The notes beneath the pieces were generated by a model, which saw only the letters and a list, made by a program, of their open reading frames with translations, made no database searches and was not told where the DNA came from. From positions 124,001 through 188,000 of the forward strand of contig CAZULC010000003.1 of assembly GCA_964621165.1 (NCBI GenBank): DNA of 64,000 bases, in the 5' to 3' direction. The stretch's first letter is position 1. Each line of letters opens with the position of its first letter. The translations under genes were made by a program, and so were the position numbers. Shown here piece by piece: positions 35,839-44,503 of this stretch. The stretch comes from UMGS1696 sp964621165. GTDB lineage: Bacteria; Bacillota; Clostridia; Oscillospirales; CAG-272.

Positions 35839-36612
35839 CTACGCCAGCTCTTCACGCAGGACTTTGAAAATCTTCTTTTCCTCCCGCGACACTTTTACCT
35901 GCGTCAATCCAAGAGCGTCTGCCGTCTGCTGCTGGGAATAATCCTGGAAGTACCGCAGTGTAATAATCTGCCGCCACAACTTCGGAAGCGCGTTTATACT
36001 CTCGCTCAGCGCAACCCGTTCAATCATTTTGCCGAGTTCGTCATCTGTCGCGGGAATTACATCTTCAAGAGAAAAATCGTCGTCGCCGATTACTTCTGAC
36101 AGCGACCGCGGAGCTATTGTCGAATCAAGTGCGTCTGCAGCTTCATCCACCGATACTCCGACCTTCTTCGCCAGATCCTCAAGACGAGGCTCCTCACCGT
36201 ACTCCGCGATGTACTTTTCTCTCTCACGCATGATGGCAGCTCCTGTACGCTTTTTTATCCGGCTGACCTTGAGCGCACCGTCGTCCCGCAGAAACCGCCG
36301 GATTTCACCGATAATCAGCGGAACGGCATATGTTGAAAAGGCGTTGCCGCGGCTTATATCGAAGCTGCGTATTGCTTTAAGCAGGCCGATTGAGCCAATC
36401 TGTACAAGGTCCTCAAACTCGCACCCGCGTCCCTTGAATCTGTGGGCAATACCCGTCACCAGCCGTGAGTTCAGCTCCATGATTTCTCCCTCAACGGAAG
36501 TGTCGCCGTCCGCGTACTTTTGCAGAAGCACCATCGTGTCGCCGCTGACTTTGGAGTTTTCGCTTTTTACTTCATATTTTTGTCTGTCGTTTTCTATAAG
36601 AACTGCTGACAT
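35839..36612 (-). CDS. sigF: RNA polymerase sigma factor SigF (forespore)
   Basis: SigF is the first compartment-specific sporulation sigma factor, active in the forespore and held inactive by SpoIIAB. The 257-residue protein has sigma-70 region 2 (FEDLVQIGSIGLLKAIRSFD, then FSTYAVPLIIGEIRRFLRDD), region 3 (EEPRLEDLAKKVGVSVDEA) and region 4 (YFQDYSQQQTADALGLTQVK). SigG looks similar, but the position directly after spoIIAA and spoIIAB identifies SigF. A 104-bp gap separates it from spoIIAB. Confidence 0.95.
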   Translation of the reverse strand: MSAVLIENDRQKYEVKSENSKVSGDTMVLLQKYADGDTSVEGEIMELNSRLVTGIAHRFKGRGCEFEDLVQIGSIGLLKAIRSFDISRGNAFSTYAVPLIIGEIRRFLRDDGALKVSRIKKRTGAAIMREREKYIAEYGEEPRLEDLAKKVGVSVDEAADALDSTIAPRSLSEVIGDDDFSLEDVIPATDDELGKMIERVALSESINALPKLWRQIITLRYFQDYSQQQTADALGLTQVKVSREEKKIFKVLREELA

Positions 36613-36716
36613 ACCAATTCACATCCGGCCTGAATATACGGCATCATGTATTATTATACCAACTCAGACGTGGACCTTTCTCCCTCTTTGATTAAGCGGA
36701 GAACCGCTATGTACGT

Positions 36717-37172
36717 CTATATTTTGTAAACCGGAAGCGCCGACAGCTTCTTCGACATCAGGACCCGCGTACCTTTTCCGACGGTGGATGATACTTTCAG
36801 CGAATCCATGAAGTTTTCGATAATAGTGAACCCCATTCCGCTTCTCTCGTTTTCCCGGTCGGTGGTGTACAAAGGACGCATTGCTTCCTCAACATCCTCG
36901 ATTCCGCAGCCTTTGTCCTTGATTTCCGCTATAAAAATCCGGCTTTCTGTAAGCTTGAGTGTTAAAACGATCTCACCGGGTGCTTCTCTGTACCCGTGAA
37001 CAATGGCGTTCGTGACAGCTTCTGAGACGGCACACTTTATGTCCGACAGCTCGTCATACGTGGGATTGAGCTGGGTGAGAAATGAAGCTGCGGCGGCTCT
37101 GGCAAAGGCTTCGTTCTGAGAAAGGGAAGGGAAGATTATCTTTGTTTGATTTATTATAACTTGTTTAGCCAT
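36717..37172 (-). CDS. spoIIAB: Anti-sigma F factor and SpoIIAA kinase
   Basis: SpoIIAB binds and blocks SigF, and phosphorylates SpoIIAA on serine. The 151-residue GHKL-type ATPase shows the N-box (AVSEAVTNAIVHGY), the G1 box (IKDKGCGIEDV) and the G2 box (ERSGMGFTIIENFMD). A perfect GGAGG precedes the start. It lies 17 bp after spoIIAA in the classic spoIIA order. Confidence 0.97.
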   Translation of the reverse strand: MAKQVIINQTKIIFPSLSQNEAFARAAAASFLTQLNPTYDELSDIKCAVSEAVTNAIVHGYREAPGEIVLTLKLTESRIFIAEIKDKGCGIEDVEEAMRPLYTTDRENERSGMGFTIIENFMDSLKVSSTVGKGTRVLMSKKLSALPVYKI

Positions 37173-37189
37173 GTGGTTTTCCTCCGGCG

Positions 37190-37549
37190 TCAGTACGCTG
37201 TCTTAACCCTGTTCTTCTGTGCATTAATATTCGTTTCAATTTTAATCAGCCGCTCTGTTCCGGCAAGGTCGAGAATCCGCTTTATCTGCGGTGTCGGGTT
37301 TGCCACCTTGAAGCTGATTCCCATCTCCACAGCCTTAGCGTACCGTCCGAGAATCAGACCAAGTCCGGAGCTGTCCATGAACGTGACCCGGGAGAGATCA
37401 AGAATCAGCTCGTCCGGCCGCTGCAGGAACACTTTTGTGTCAATTTTGCCCCGTATTATCCGCGCATTGTGATGATCCACGTCTCCGTCGAGAAAAATCG
37501 TGAGAATCTTGCCCGAGGTTATGCTTTTGAGTAAGTTTTCTGAATCCAT
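37190..37549 (-). CDS. spoIIAA: Anti-anti-sigma F factor
   Basis: This STAS-domain protein releases SigF from SpoIIAB when unphosphorylated. The phosphorylation motif DSSG lies at 59-62 in VTFMDSSGLGLILGRY. The 119 residues match the family. It is the first gene of the minus-strand spoIIA operon and is divergent from the phosphofructokinase gene. I could not identify a convincing sigma-H promoter in the 274-bp region upstream, although one is expected from Bacillus and Clostridium. Confidence 0.96.
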   Translation of the reverse strand: MDSENLLKSITSGKILTIFLDGDVDHHNARIIRGKIDTKVFLQRPDELILDLSRVTFMDSSGLGLILGRYAKAVEMGISFKVANPTPQIKRILDLAGTERLIKIETNINAQKNRVKTAY

Positions 37550-37689
37550 CTTTATTTAATCTCCGTAAAATTTAAAATCAGTCTCATCAAAGTTTAACTT
37601 TGGATTTTCTGTATAAATTATAGCTCAAGATTGATGAAAAAAATGTCGCAATATAGTCGCTGATTAAAAATTTTTTCAATAAAAAAATA

Positions 37690-37718
37690 TTGACACAGTT
37701 TGAGTGATGTGGTATTAT
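37690..37718 (+). promoter_or_regulatory. Sigma-A promoter for the phosphofructokinase gene
   Basis: TTGACA (37690-37695) and TATTAT (37713-37718), 17-bp spacer, about 100 bp upstream of the start. Confidence 0.78.
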
Positions 37719-37823
37719 ATATATTGAAAGTTTTATAATAGACTTTAACATAAAAATTATAGATTATGCAAAATCAAAATGCAATCAAACTGTTAAAAAA
37801 TAACAATATAAGGAGCAAATATC

Positions 37824-39074
37824 ATGACAAAACTAATCGGAGCGGCAGTAGTAGGACAATCAGGAGGTCCCACCTCCGCAATAAACGCGACACTTGCAGG
37901 AGTCATCAAAGGCTGCTTTGAATCGAAAGAGTGCGTTACAAAGCTCTACGGAATGAAAAACGGAATCGAAGGCTTCATCTGCAAGCGTCTCTGCGACCTG
38001 ACCGAACTGTTTTCTGATGCGGCAGGCGGGCTGGACAATGATAAACTTGAAATGCTGAAAACCACTCCGTCGGCGGCTCTCGGCTCATGCAGAAAAAAAC
38101 TGCCCAAACCGGAAGACGCCCCCGCGTTTTTTGAAAACCTCATCGCACTGTTCAAAAAGTACGACATACGCTATTTCTTCTACATAGGCGGCAACGACTC
38201 CATGGATACCGTGGCAAAGCTCAGCGAATACCTGAAAGCCGCTGACTACGAAATGCGGGTCATAGGTGTGCCGAAAACCATTGACAACGACCTGATCGGC
38301 ACAGACCACACCCCCGGATTCGGCTCAGCGGCAAAATACATCGCCACAACCATGCAGGAAATCATCCGCGACTGTGCAGTTTACACTACAAAAGCCGTAA
38401 CAATCGTGGAAATCATGGGACGTGATGCGGGATGGCTCACAGCGGCTGCGGTTCTTCCGAGAGTAATCAACGGCACAGAAACAGACTATGTTTACCTCCC
38501 TGAGGTGGACTTCGACATTGACAATTTCTACCGCGACATCGAAAACGCATTCGCAAAGCACCCCAATGTGGTAATCGCCGTGTCCGAAGGAATCAGATAC
38601 GCGGACGGACGCTATGTTGGCGAGGGAACCCAGTCCGGCGTGGCTGACGTTTTCGGTCACAAATACCTCTCCGGCACGGGAAAAGCCCTTGAAATGCTGG
38701 TGAAAGAGAAGTTCGGCTGCAAGACCCGTTCAATCGAGCTGAACCTTCCCCAGAGATGTGCCGCTCACCTCACCTCAAAAACCGACCTCGACGAATCATG
38801 CAAAGCAGGCGAAACCGCGGTTCTCTCAGCAGTCAGCGGAATCACAGGCCACATGATAGCCTTCGTGCGCGGCGAGGGTGAGTACAGCGTGACCTGCCAG
38901 CCCATGGACGTGAGCAAAATCGCCAACGCCGTCAAGACCGTTCCCGCCGAATTTATCAACAAGGAAGGAAACAACGTCACCGACGAATGCCTCGAGTACA
39001 TCAAGCCCCTCATCAAAGGCGAGACTGCTCCCGTATGGAAGGACGGACTGCCCCTTCATTTCATAATTAAATAA
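37824..39074 (+). CDS. Pyrophosphate-dependent 6-phosphofructokinase
   Basis: It reversibly phosphorylates fructose-6-phosphate in glycolysis. The 416-residue length and active site point to the PPi-dependent class: GGND at 122-125 gives Asp125 where ATP enzymes have Gly, and VPKTIDND places Lys151 where ATP enzymes have Gly. These two residues are the established PPi markers. GQSGGPTSAINAT lies at the N-terminus and EIMGRDAGWLTAA near residue 195. A strong SD (AAGGAG) precedes ATG 37824. PPi use would save ATP in a fermenting anaerobe. Confidence 0.93.
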   Translation: MTKLIGAAVVGQSGGPTSAINATLAGVIKGCFESKECVTKLYGMKNGIEGFICKRLCDLTELFSDAAGGLDNDKLEMLKTTPSAALGSCRKKLPKPEDAPAFFENLIALFKKYDIRYFFYIGGNDSMDTVAKLSEYLKAADYEMRVIGVPKTIDNDLIGTDHTPGFGSAAKYIATTMQEIIRDCAVYTTKAVTIVEIMGRDAGWLTAAAVLPRVINGTETDYVYLPEVDFDIDNFYRDIENAFAKHPNVVIAVSEGIRYADGRYVGEGTQSGVADVFGHKYLSGTGKALEMLVKEKFGCKTRSIELNLPQRCAAHLTSKTDLDESCKAGETAVLSAVSGITGHMIAFVRGEGEYSVTCQPMDVSKIANAVKTVPAEFINKEGNNVTDECLEYIKPLIKGETAPVWKDGLPLHFIIK

Positions 39075-39187
39075 TTATAAACTCCTGTCAATTTAGCAGG
39101 ATTATTTATTATCGCGCAATGAAATTACATCAAATCAGATAGTACCGCAGTTCAATCATCATCAAAACCAAACGAAGGAGTAAAACA

Positions 39188-39844
39188 ATGCTGTTTCAAA
39201 ACGGAGATAAAATCGTGTTTACGGGAGATTCCGTGACGGACGCCAATAGAAAAAGACCAGTCGGTGAGGGACTCTGGCAGGGTGTGGGCGACGGTTACGT
39301 CAGAACGATTGACAACCTGCTCAATGTAATCTACCCCGACTGGAAAATCTGGATTGCCAACACCGGATGCAGCGGAAACACAAGCCGCGACATCAAGTCC
39401 CGCTGGCAGGAGGACGTCATGAATCTGAAGCCGGACTGGGTCAGCCTTATGATCGGCATCAACGACATCTGGCGGCAGTTTGACGAACCCGCTGTGCAGA
39501 CTTCACATGTTTACGCCAATGAATATAAGAGCAACCTGTGCGAAATGCTTGAGAGAACTCTTCCCGTGGTCAAGGGAGTCATCATCCTCTCGCCATACTA
39601 CATGGAGACAAACCGCGAGGACAAAATGCGCCGGATGTGCGACGAATACGGAAAAATCTGCGCGGACGTAGCGAAGAAATACAATTGCCGCTTCGTAAAT
39701 ATCCAGCAGGCCTTCGACGACTACCTTGTCTACAGGTACCCAGCATATATCTCGTGGGACAGAGTTCACCCGGGAGAAATCGGCAGCACAATCATAGCGA
39801 GAGAATTTCTGAAAGCCATCGGAATCGACCGAAGCTTCATCTGA
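39188..39844 (+). CDS. SGNH/GDSL-family hydrolase (probable esterase)
   Basis: A 218-residue single-domain cytoplasmic enzyme with the four SGNH blocks: the catalytic serine in FTGDSVTDANR, Gly in IANTGCSGNTSRD, Asn in IGINDIW and the Asp/His pair in WDRVHPGEIG. Such enzymes often remove acetyl groups from sugars. There is no signal peptide. SD AAGGAG precedes ATG 39188. It is followed closely by the YkgJ-like gene and the TIM-barrel/PmoA fusion, suggesting a small carbohydrate operon. The substrate is unknown. Confidence 0.9.
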   Translation: MLFQNGDKIVFTGDSVTDANRKRPVGEGLWQGVGDGYVRTIDNLLNVIYPDWKIWIANTGCSGNTSRDIKSRWQEDVMNLKPDWVSLMIGINDIWRQFDEPAVQTSHVYANEYKSNLCEMLERTLPVVKGVIILSPYYMETNREDKMRRMCDEYGKICADVAKKYNCRFVNIQQAFDDYLVYRYPAYISWDRVHPGEIGSTIIAREFLKAIGIDRSFI

Positions 39845-39882
39845 ATCAACCCGCAGTTTGCGCAAAAAAGGGAGAAAATCAA

Positions 39883-40218
39883 GTGGAATTAAAAGAGATA
39901 TATAGTAAAATACCAAAATCAAAGTGTAAACAAGGCTGCTTAAAATGCTGTACCAATGTAGTACAGTTTACTCCAAGTGAGCTTGAAGCGTGCGGCGGAA
40001 AATATGAATGTAATGGTGTGTGCGGTTTTCTCAAGGACGGAATGTGTATTGTTTATGAAACAAGACCGTTCATGTGCAGAATTTACGGCACAAGTGAAAT
40101 TTTACAGTGCGACGATTGTACTCCCGAGCGTTTTCTCACCGACGAAGAAACCGCGTTCCTTGTGCATCAATACGTTACAAAAAAAAACAAAGAAGAATCG
40201 GAAGCGCGACTCCACTGA
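39883..40218 (+). CDS. YkgJ-like cysteine-cluster protein
   Basis: A 111-residue protein rich in cysteine (CKQGCLKCC, CNGVCGFLKDGMC, FMCRIYG, CDDC), matching the putative zinc/iron-chelating YkgJ family. Function is unknown. I start at GTG 39883 with GGGAG 8 bp upstream; the longer upstream reading frame overlaps the SGNH gene out of phase and is an artefact. It lies 38 bp after the SGNH hydrolase and 15 bp before the fusion gene, so it is probably cotranscribed with both. Confidence 0.85.
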   Translation: MELKEIYSKIPKSKCKQGCLKCCTNVVQFTPSELEACGGKYECNGVCGFLKDGMCIVYETRPFMCRIYGTSEILQCDDCTPERFLTDEETAFLVHQYVTKKNKEESEARLH

Positions 40219-40233
40219 AAGGAAGATAAACAA

Positions 40234-42132
40234 ATGATAACATTTTCGTGCTGTATCCCCGGCGGTTCGCTCATGCCCGAAGGCGTGTCGTCCGTCCCAC
40301 AATCCCCCGCTGACGCCATAATCGAGAAGTGCAGATACCTGCTGTCAATCGGCTACGACTGCACCGAATGCGGGGGCGGAATGCTTGCGGAGCTTGACGA
40401 CGAGGGAATCGAAAAGCTGACAAGTGAAAACCAAAAAAACTCTCTCAAAATTATAGCGGTCAACAGTCTCTTCCCGCGGCAGTGGAGACTTGCAGACCCG
40501 AAAGCTGACAGAACATCCTATCTTGAAAGAGCAGAAAAAATATTCGGTATAATGGAGTCCCTCGGTGCAAAATACGCTGTATTCGGAAGCGGCGGAGCGA
40601 GATCCATCCTTGAAGAAGAGGGAATCACAAAGGAAGAAAGCCGCGCCGCGCTTGACACGTTCATCAAAGAAATGGCAGGTATTGCCAAATCACACGGGAT
40701 CATCGTCCTTATCGAGCCCCTGCGTAAATGCGAAAGCAATATCTTCAACACCGTGCCGGAAACAGCGGAAGAGGTGAGAAAATTCGACAGCGACAGCATA
40801 AAGCTGCTATTTGACTCCTTCCACATGGTAGAGGAGAGGACAAAAGTAACATGCGTCCGCGATTGTGCCGATCTTGTGCGCCACTGCCACATTTCCGAAT
40901 CCCCCAAAAGAAGCTGTCCCGGCTTGGATTTCGGCTCAAAGGCCGCTTACAACCAAAGCTTTGCCGCAGAGCTGATGAGAATCGGGTACGACGGATGCGT
41001 ATCAGTGGAGTGCGCCTACAACGACTTCAAGTCCGACGCAAAAAAGGCTCTGACCTACCTGATAGGCATATTCGGACAGGAAATAATGTTCTTGTACAAG
41101 CCCGTCCGCAATATCATTGAAGAACCGGTGTTCCTGAAGCCGGTGAACAATACCGTCCCCGAAAATATAACCGGAGTTGAATATAACGGCCGTGTTTACC
41201 CAGCGTCACAAAAAGGCGACGGAATCATAGCCGTTATCACCGCGAAAAAAGGCGAGAGCATGATTCTACATCTGGCTGAATACGCGGGAGACAAATGCAC
41301 AGCCGAAGCTGCGTCTGACAAAGTCAAGGTGGAAATCGCCGGCAACCACTTCTCCGACTATGTTTATCGCGGATTCAATAAGCCTTTCTTCGGCCAGATT
41401 CGCGACAACGACGGAAATACCTTCACCCGCCTTGACCTCGAGACCACGGAACACCCACATCAGCGCTCACTGTTCATAGCCGTTGGAGACGTGAACGGAA
41501 TCGACTGCTGGAACGAGCGCGGAAACTACGGCTTGGTAGTAAACGAGGAGATTACAAACGTAACTTCATCCTCCGCCTACGCTTCATTCACGGCGAAAAA
41601 CAAGTGGACGGATCTCGAAGGCAGCCCGCTCATCAGCGAAAAGACCACTTATACCGTGTATAACCAGAGCGAATCCCGCCGCACACTTGATATTGAAATC
41701 ACGTTCACCGCCGATTATGGGGAAGTAAAGTTCGGCGCAACCAAAGAAGCCGGCCCTCTCGGAATCAGACTCCGTGACGAACTGCGTGCGGACATAGGTT
41801 CAGGCGAGCTGTCCAATTCATGGGGAGCGGTGGGTGAAGACGAATGCTGGGGCAGAACGGCAGAGTGGTGCGACTACTCAGGCGAAGTCAAAGACGCAGG
41901 CTTCATGGGCGTAACAGTGTTCGACAACTCGAAAAACGAACGCCACCCCACCGCATGGCACATACGGGCATATGGACTGTTTGCTGCAAATAACCTCTAC
42001 TTTAAGGGAGGGTTGACAATTCCCGCCGGCGAGAGTCTGACCTACCGCTACCGCGTAATTTTCAGAAAAGGTAAAGATATGACCCGGGAAGAAATTGCCG
42101 ACAAGTACGTGGTTTATGCATTGACAAAATAA
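40234..42132 (+). CDS. Sugar-epimerase TIM barrel fused to a PmoA/DUF6807-like domain
   Basis: Residues 1-285 are a xylose-isomerase-like TIM barrel of the sugar phosphate isomerase/epimerase superfamily. Likely metal ligands are Glu in VLIEPLRKCES, Asp in LLFDSFHM, His in RHCHISES and Glu in SVECAY. Residues 290-632 resemble the PmoA/DUF6807 family, with the marker TEHPHQRSLFIA near 410 and GPLGIRLRDE. DUF6807 is uncharacterised and often near sugar dehydrogenases. I know both as separate genes; the fusion implies consecutive steps on one sugar. SD AAGGAAG precedes ATG 40234. Confidence 0.82.
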   Translation: MITFSCCIPGGSLMPEGVSSVPQSPADAIIEKCRYLLSIGYDCTECGGGMLAELDDEGIEKLTSENQKNSLKIIAVNSLFPRQWRLADPKADRTSYLERAEKIFGIMESLGAKYAVFGSGGARSILEEEGITKEESRAALDTFIKEMAGIAKSHGIIVLIEPLRKCESNIFNTVPETAEEVRKFDSDSIKLLFDSFHMVEERTKVTCVRDCADLVRHCHISESPKRSCPGLDFGSKAAYNQSFAAELMRIGYDGCVSVECAYNDFKSDAKKALTYLIGIFGQEIMFLYKPVRNIIEEPVFLKPVNNTVPENITGVEYNGRVYPASQKGDGIIAVITAKKGESMILHLAEYAGDKCTAEAASDKVKVEIAGNHFSDYVYRGFNKPFFGQIRDNDGNTFTRLDLETTEHPHQRSLFIAVGDVNGIDCWNERGNYGLVVNEEITNVTSSSAYASFTAKNKWTDLEGSPLISEKTTYTVYNQSESRRTLDIEITFTADYGEVKFGATKEAGPLGIRLRDELRADIGSGELSNSWGAVGEDECWGRTAEWCDYSGEVKDAGFMGVTVFDNSKNERHPTAWHIRAYGLFAANNLYFKGGLTIPAGESLTYRYRVIFRKGKDMTREEIADKYVVYALTK

Positions 42133-42135
42133 TAA

Positions 42136-42205
42136 AACTCCCGTTTTGTCAGACAAGCTATCTTATTGCAAAACAGCTTTGCTGGTGATTCGGGAGTTAT
42201 TTTTT
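42136..42205. terminator. Terminator between convergent genes
   Basis: AACTCCCG (42136-42143) and CGGGAGTT (42191-42198) form an 8-bp stem, followed by ATTTTTT on the plus strand and TTTATTATTTT on the minus strand. It can serve both convergent genes. Confidence 0.8.
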
Positions 42206-42905
42206 ATTTGACAGGCCGGAGAATACCCATTGGCGTACACTGCGTACTCTGACCCAGCGGATTCTGCTGAAGCAGATTTTCGTACATTGTAAAATCAACC
42301 TTCGACTCCGACGCCCCGAGAATATTTACTCCATAATCGTTTGCGTCAATTATGAGAACCGTGTTACCGCCGATGACAATTGACGCTTTTCTCGCACATT
42401 CATCCGGATTCAGCGGAGAGAGAACCACATATTTGTTGTACGGCGGCAGAGTGTAGCTGCAGGGACCGTCAATCGAAGCCGCTTTCTGTCCGGCAACTAG
42501 GTAAAACCAGCCTTTCCTGCCGAAAATCTTACCCACGGCACCGCAGAATGCAGCAAGAAGAATACGGGCTAGTCCCACCTCGTCAATGGCGCACTGCATG
42601 GTCTCCGGCATGGATAAACCGATCCCCCGGCTTGATTTCGTCACAAACTTGGATAAAAAACTCGCAAAAAATCCGGTATTTATGTCGCTCACCGGAATTG
42701 CACGCCCCTCTGTGCAGGCCGCCATCTTCTCGCTGATGAAAAGCACGTCTCTCGGCTGAATTAAAGGCGAGGCGAAGGTCAGCACAATATCCTCAAGGGA
42801 ATCGTCATGTGTTACAACAGGCGTGTGAATTGCGTAACAGCCGTAGGTTTTGTCTTTGTAGCTGACAAATTCCCGCTTGTTTTTGTTGATAACCAGCTCT
42901 TCCAT
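42204..42905 (-). CDS. CofE-like protein (F420-0:L-glutamate ligase superfamily)
   Basis: The 233-residue protein resembles the gamma-glutamyl ligase CofE/FbiB N-terminal domain, including DVLFISEKMAACTEGRAIPV and GIGLSMPETMQCAIDEVG. Other matching segments are GRKGWFYLVAG and VLIIDANDYGVNILG. CofE adds glutamate to coenzyme F420-0, but Clostridia of this type are not known to make F420, and no other cof/fbi genes are here. So the true substrate is unclear. SD GGAGG precedes the start. The gene has its own promoter, with repeats further upstream next to a two-component system. Confidence 0.78.
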   Translation of the reverse strand: MEELVINKNKREFVSYKDKTYGCYAIHTPVVTHDDSLEDIVLTFASPLIQPRDVLFISEKMAACTEGRAIPVSDINTGFFASFLSKFVTKSSRGIGLSMPETMQCAIDEVGLARILLAAFCGAVGKIFGRKGWFYLVAGQKAASIDGPCSYTLPPYNKYVVLSPLNPDECARKASIVIGGNTVLIIDANDYGVNILGASESKVDFTMYENLLQQNPLGQSTQCTPMGILRPVK

Positions 42906-42930
42906 AATTATACCTCCGTTTTACAGCGAA

Positions 42931-42961
42931 AGTATAGCATATAAAAAAGTCGTTTAGTCAA
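42931..42961 (-). promoter_or_regulatory. Promoter for the CofE-like gene
   Basis: On the minus strand TTGACT (42956-42961) and TATACT (42931-42936) are separated by 19 bp, with a TG extension before the -10. The wide spacing suggests a weak promoter that could need an activator. Confidence 0.6.
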
Positions 42962-43012
42962 TTTTTGCCCGGGAAAGAGTTATTTCCGCCTGAAAAATTC
43001 ACATAAAACTTC

Positions 43013-43042
43013 ATTCAGGCAGAAAACTCAAAATTCAGGCAG
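43013..43042. repeat. 10-bp direct repeat, candidate LytTR binding site
   Basis: ATTCAGGCAG occurs twice (43013-43022 and 43033-43042) with a 20-bp period. An inverted copy of seven bases (GCCTGAA, 42988-42994) lies nearby. The repeats sit between the kinase stop and the CofE-like promoter. LytTR regulators bind spaced direct repeats of about this size. Confidence 0.5.
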
Positions 43043-44503
43043 TCATTTGGCGATCGTCAAAAGCTGTACGAATTCTTCCGCGGTGAAATATGAGCTTAGC
43101 ACAATATTGCCGTACCGCGAAAGAATTTTCTCGAGTATCAGTAGCCCCTTTCCGCGGCCCAGCCCCTTGCCCGTGGTTCCGGGAATCACACCCCGCTCCC
43201 TGACTTCGTTCCGGCACACGTTTGAAATCTTCACATAACAGGACCCGTCGTCCTCGTAAATCTTAACCTTGACCACGCCGTCGGGAATCAAAGCGGCTTC
43301 CTCAGCGGCATTGTCCAGCAGAATTCCGATAACCCTGACAAAATCCCCGCCTCCCCCGATTTCAGCCAATGGTGAAGTTATCTCAACCGCGGCTTTCACC
43401 TCATGGGATGTGATTTCTATAATTTTATAATAAAGAAATGCCTTAAGACTGTCGTCATGGAGAGTCCGGAGGGTGTTTGACAAATCGTTTCTCACCAGAG
43501 AATCCTCTACAAACGGAACAATATTTTCACGGTAGAACCGCTTCATCTCCTCATCCCCAGATCGGTCCACGAATCCGCTCATGGTCAGAAACAGATTCTT
43601 CACGTCGTGCCGGACTTCCCGCATGCTCTCGAGATTGTCCTCAAGCTGGGAATTGTACGCCGCTATCAGATTTTTGTCGTTTTCGGCTGCCGTCATTTTC
43701 TCCCTCATTGAAACAGTCCGCAGAAGCATGCAGACAAAAACTATCTCGACAAGCAGAAGAATGGCGAAAATCACATAATAAATCCGCTTGAAGTAATGTT
43801 CGTAGAAAACGGAGCCATCGTTGTAGGGGAAGAACAGGCTGATCAAAGACAGGCAGACCAGTGTGAAAGCCGACAGCGCAAGGACATATATTTCCATGTT
43901 GTGAAATTTTCTCGAAACCGTATCGAGTATGTCCCGCCAGCGCTTGAAAATCAAGCTGACAAGCTTGAGCAGTGCAATGAACATCAGAAGAAACACCGCA
44001 CAGCACAGGAAGAGAAACAGCGCCTTTTCTATAATTTTCCAGTTATGCTCCCTCGCCAAATCATAATACAATCCAAGAAATTTTTGGAAAACCGCGTCAT
44101 ATAATTCAACGGAAGCCGCCCCTATAAGCATTACAAAGAACACGCCGATTCCATGCTCGCCGAATTTTTTCGTTTTCACCCACATAATCAGGCACATAAG
44201 AACCATGTAAACCAAAAGAAACATGGAAGTCACATAACGTACGAAATAGGCTCTCAGCATTATGTTTATCAAGGCAGTACACAATATAAAACAGTCGCAT
44301 AAATCGAACGGTATCACCCCGAGAACCGGAACAATAAGCGTCACAATTAAGGCCGTCAGCAGATCCAGCATCTCCGGCGCGTTTATGCCTTTTATAAAGA
44401 CAAGATGAATGTCACCAAAAGCAAGCAGTACAGCCAGCGCAATTTTTGATAGCTTCCATATTTTAGACGTTATGTCAATGCTGTTTTCATTTTTTTCTTT
44501 CAT
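43043..44503 (-). CDS. GHKL sensor histidine kinase (AgrC/VirS-like)
   Basis: It has a membrane sensor half (about residues 15-275) with some seven or eight hydrophobic helices and no extracellular domain. A coiled linker, the phospho-acceptor His in MREVRHDVKN, the N-box ILLDNAAEEAAL and a glycine-rich ATP lid (TTGKGLGRGKGLLILE) follow. This layout matches class 10 kinases that sense peptides in Firmicutes. The start ATG 44503 has AGGTG 7 bp upstream. It overlaps the response regulator gene by 17 bp. No small peptide gene or agrB-like processor is visible nearby, so the signal is unknown. Confidence 0.9.
   Translation of the reverse strand: MKEKNENSIDITSKIWKLSKIALAVLLAFGDIHLVFIKGINAPEMLDLLTALIVTLIVPVLGVIPFDLCDCFILCTALINIMLRAYFVRYVTSMFLLVYMVLMCLIMWVKTKKFGEHGIGVFFVMLIGAASVELYDAVFQKFLGLYYDLAREHNWKIIEKALFLFLCCAVFLLMFIALLKLVSLIFKRWRDILDTVSRKFHNMEIYVLALSAFTLVCLSLISLFFPYNDGSVFYEHYFKRIYYVIFAILLLVEIVFVCMLLRTVSMREKMTAAENDKNLIAAYNSQLEDNLESMREVRHDVKNLFLTMSGFVDRSGDEEMKRFYRENIVPFVEDSLVRNDLSNTLRTLHDDSLKAFLYYKIIEITSHEVKAAVEITSPLAEIGGGGDFVRVIGILLDNAAEEAALIPDGVVKVKIYEDDGSCYVKISNVCRNEVRERGVIPGTTGKGLGRGKGLLILEKILSRYGNIVLSSYFTAEEFVQLLTIAK

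Noticed and set aside
39637..39882. Longer N-terminus for the YkgJ-like protein
   Set aside because: The extension overlaps the SGNH gene out of frame, and a well-placed SD supports GTG 39883.
43013..43042. The TTCAGGC repeats as a terminator for the kinase gene
   Set aside because: Although GCCTGAA and TTCAGGC can pair, no T-tract follows on the minus strand; the direct-repeat arrangement fits an operator better.
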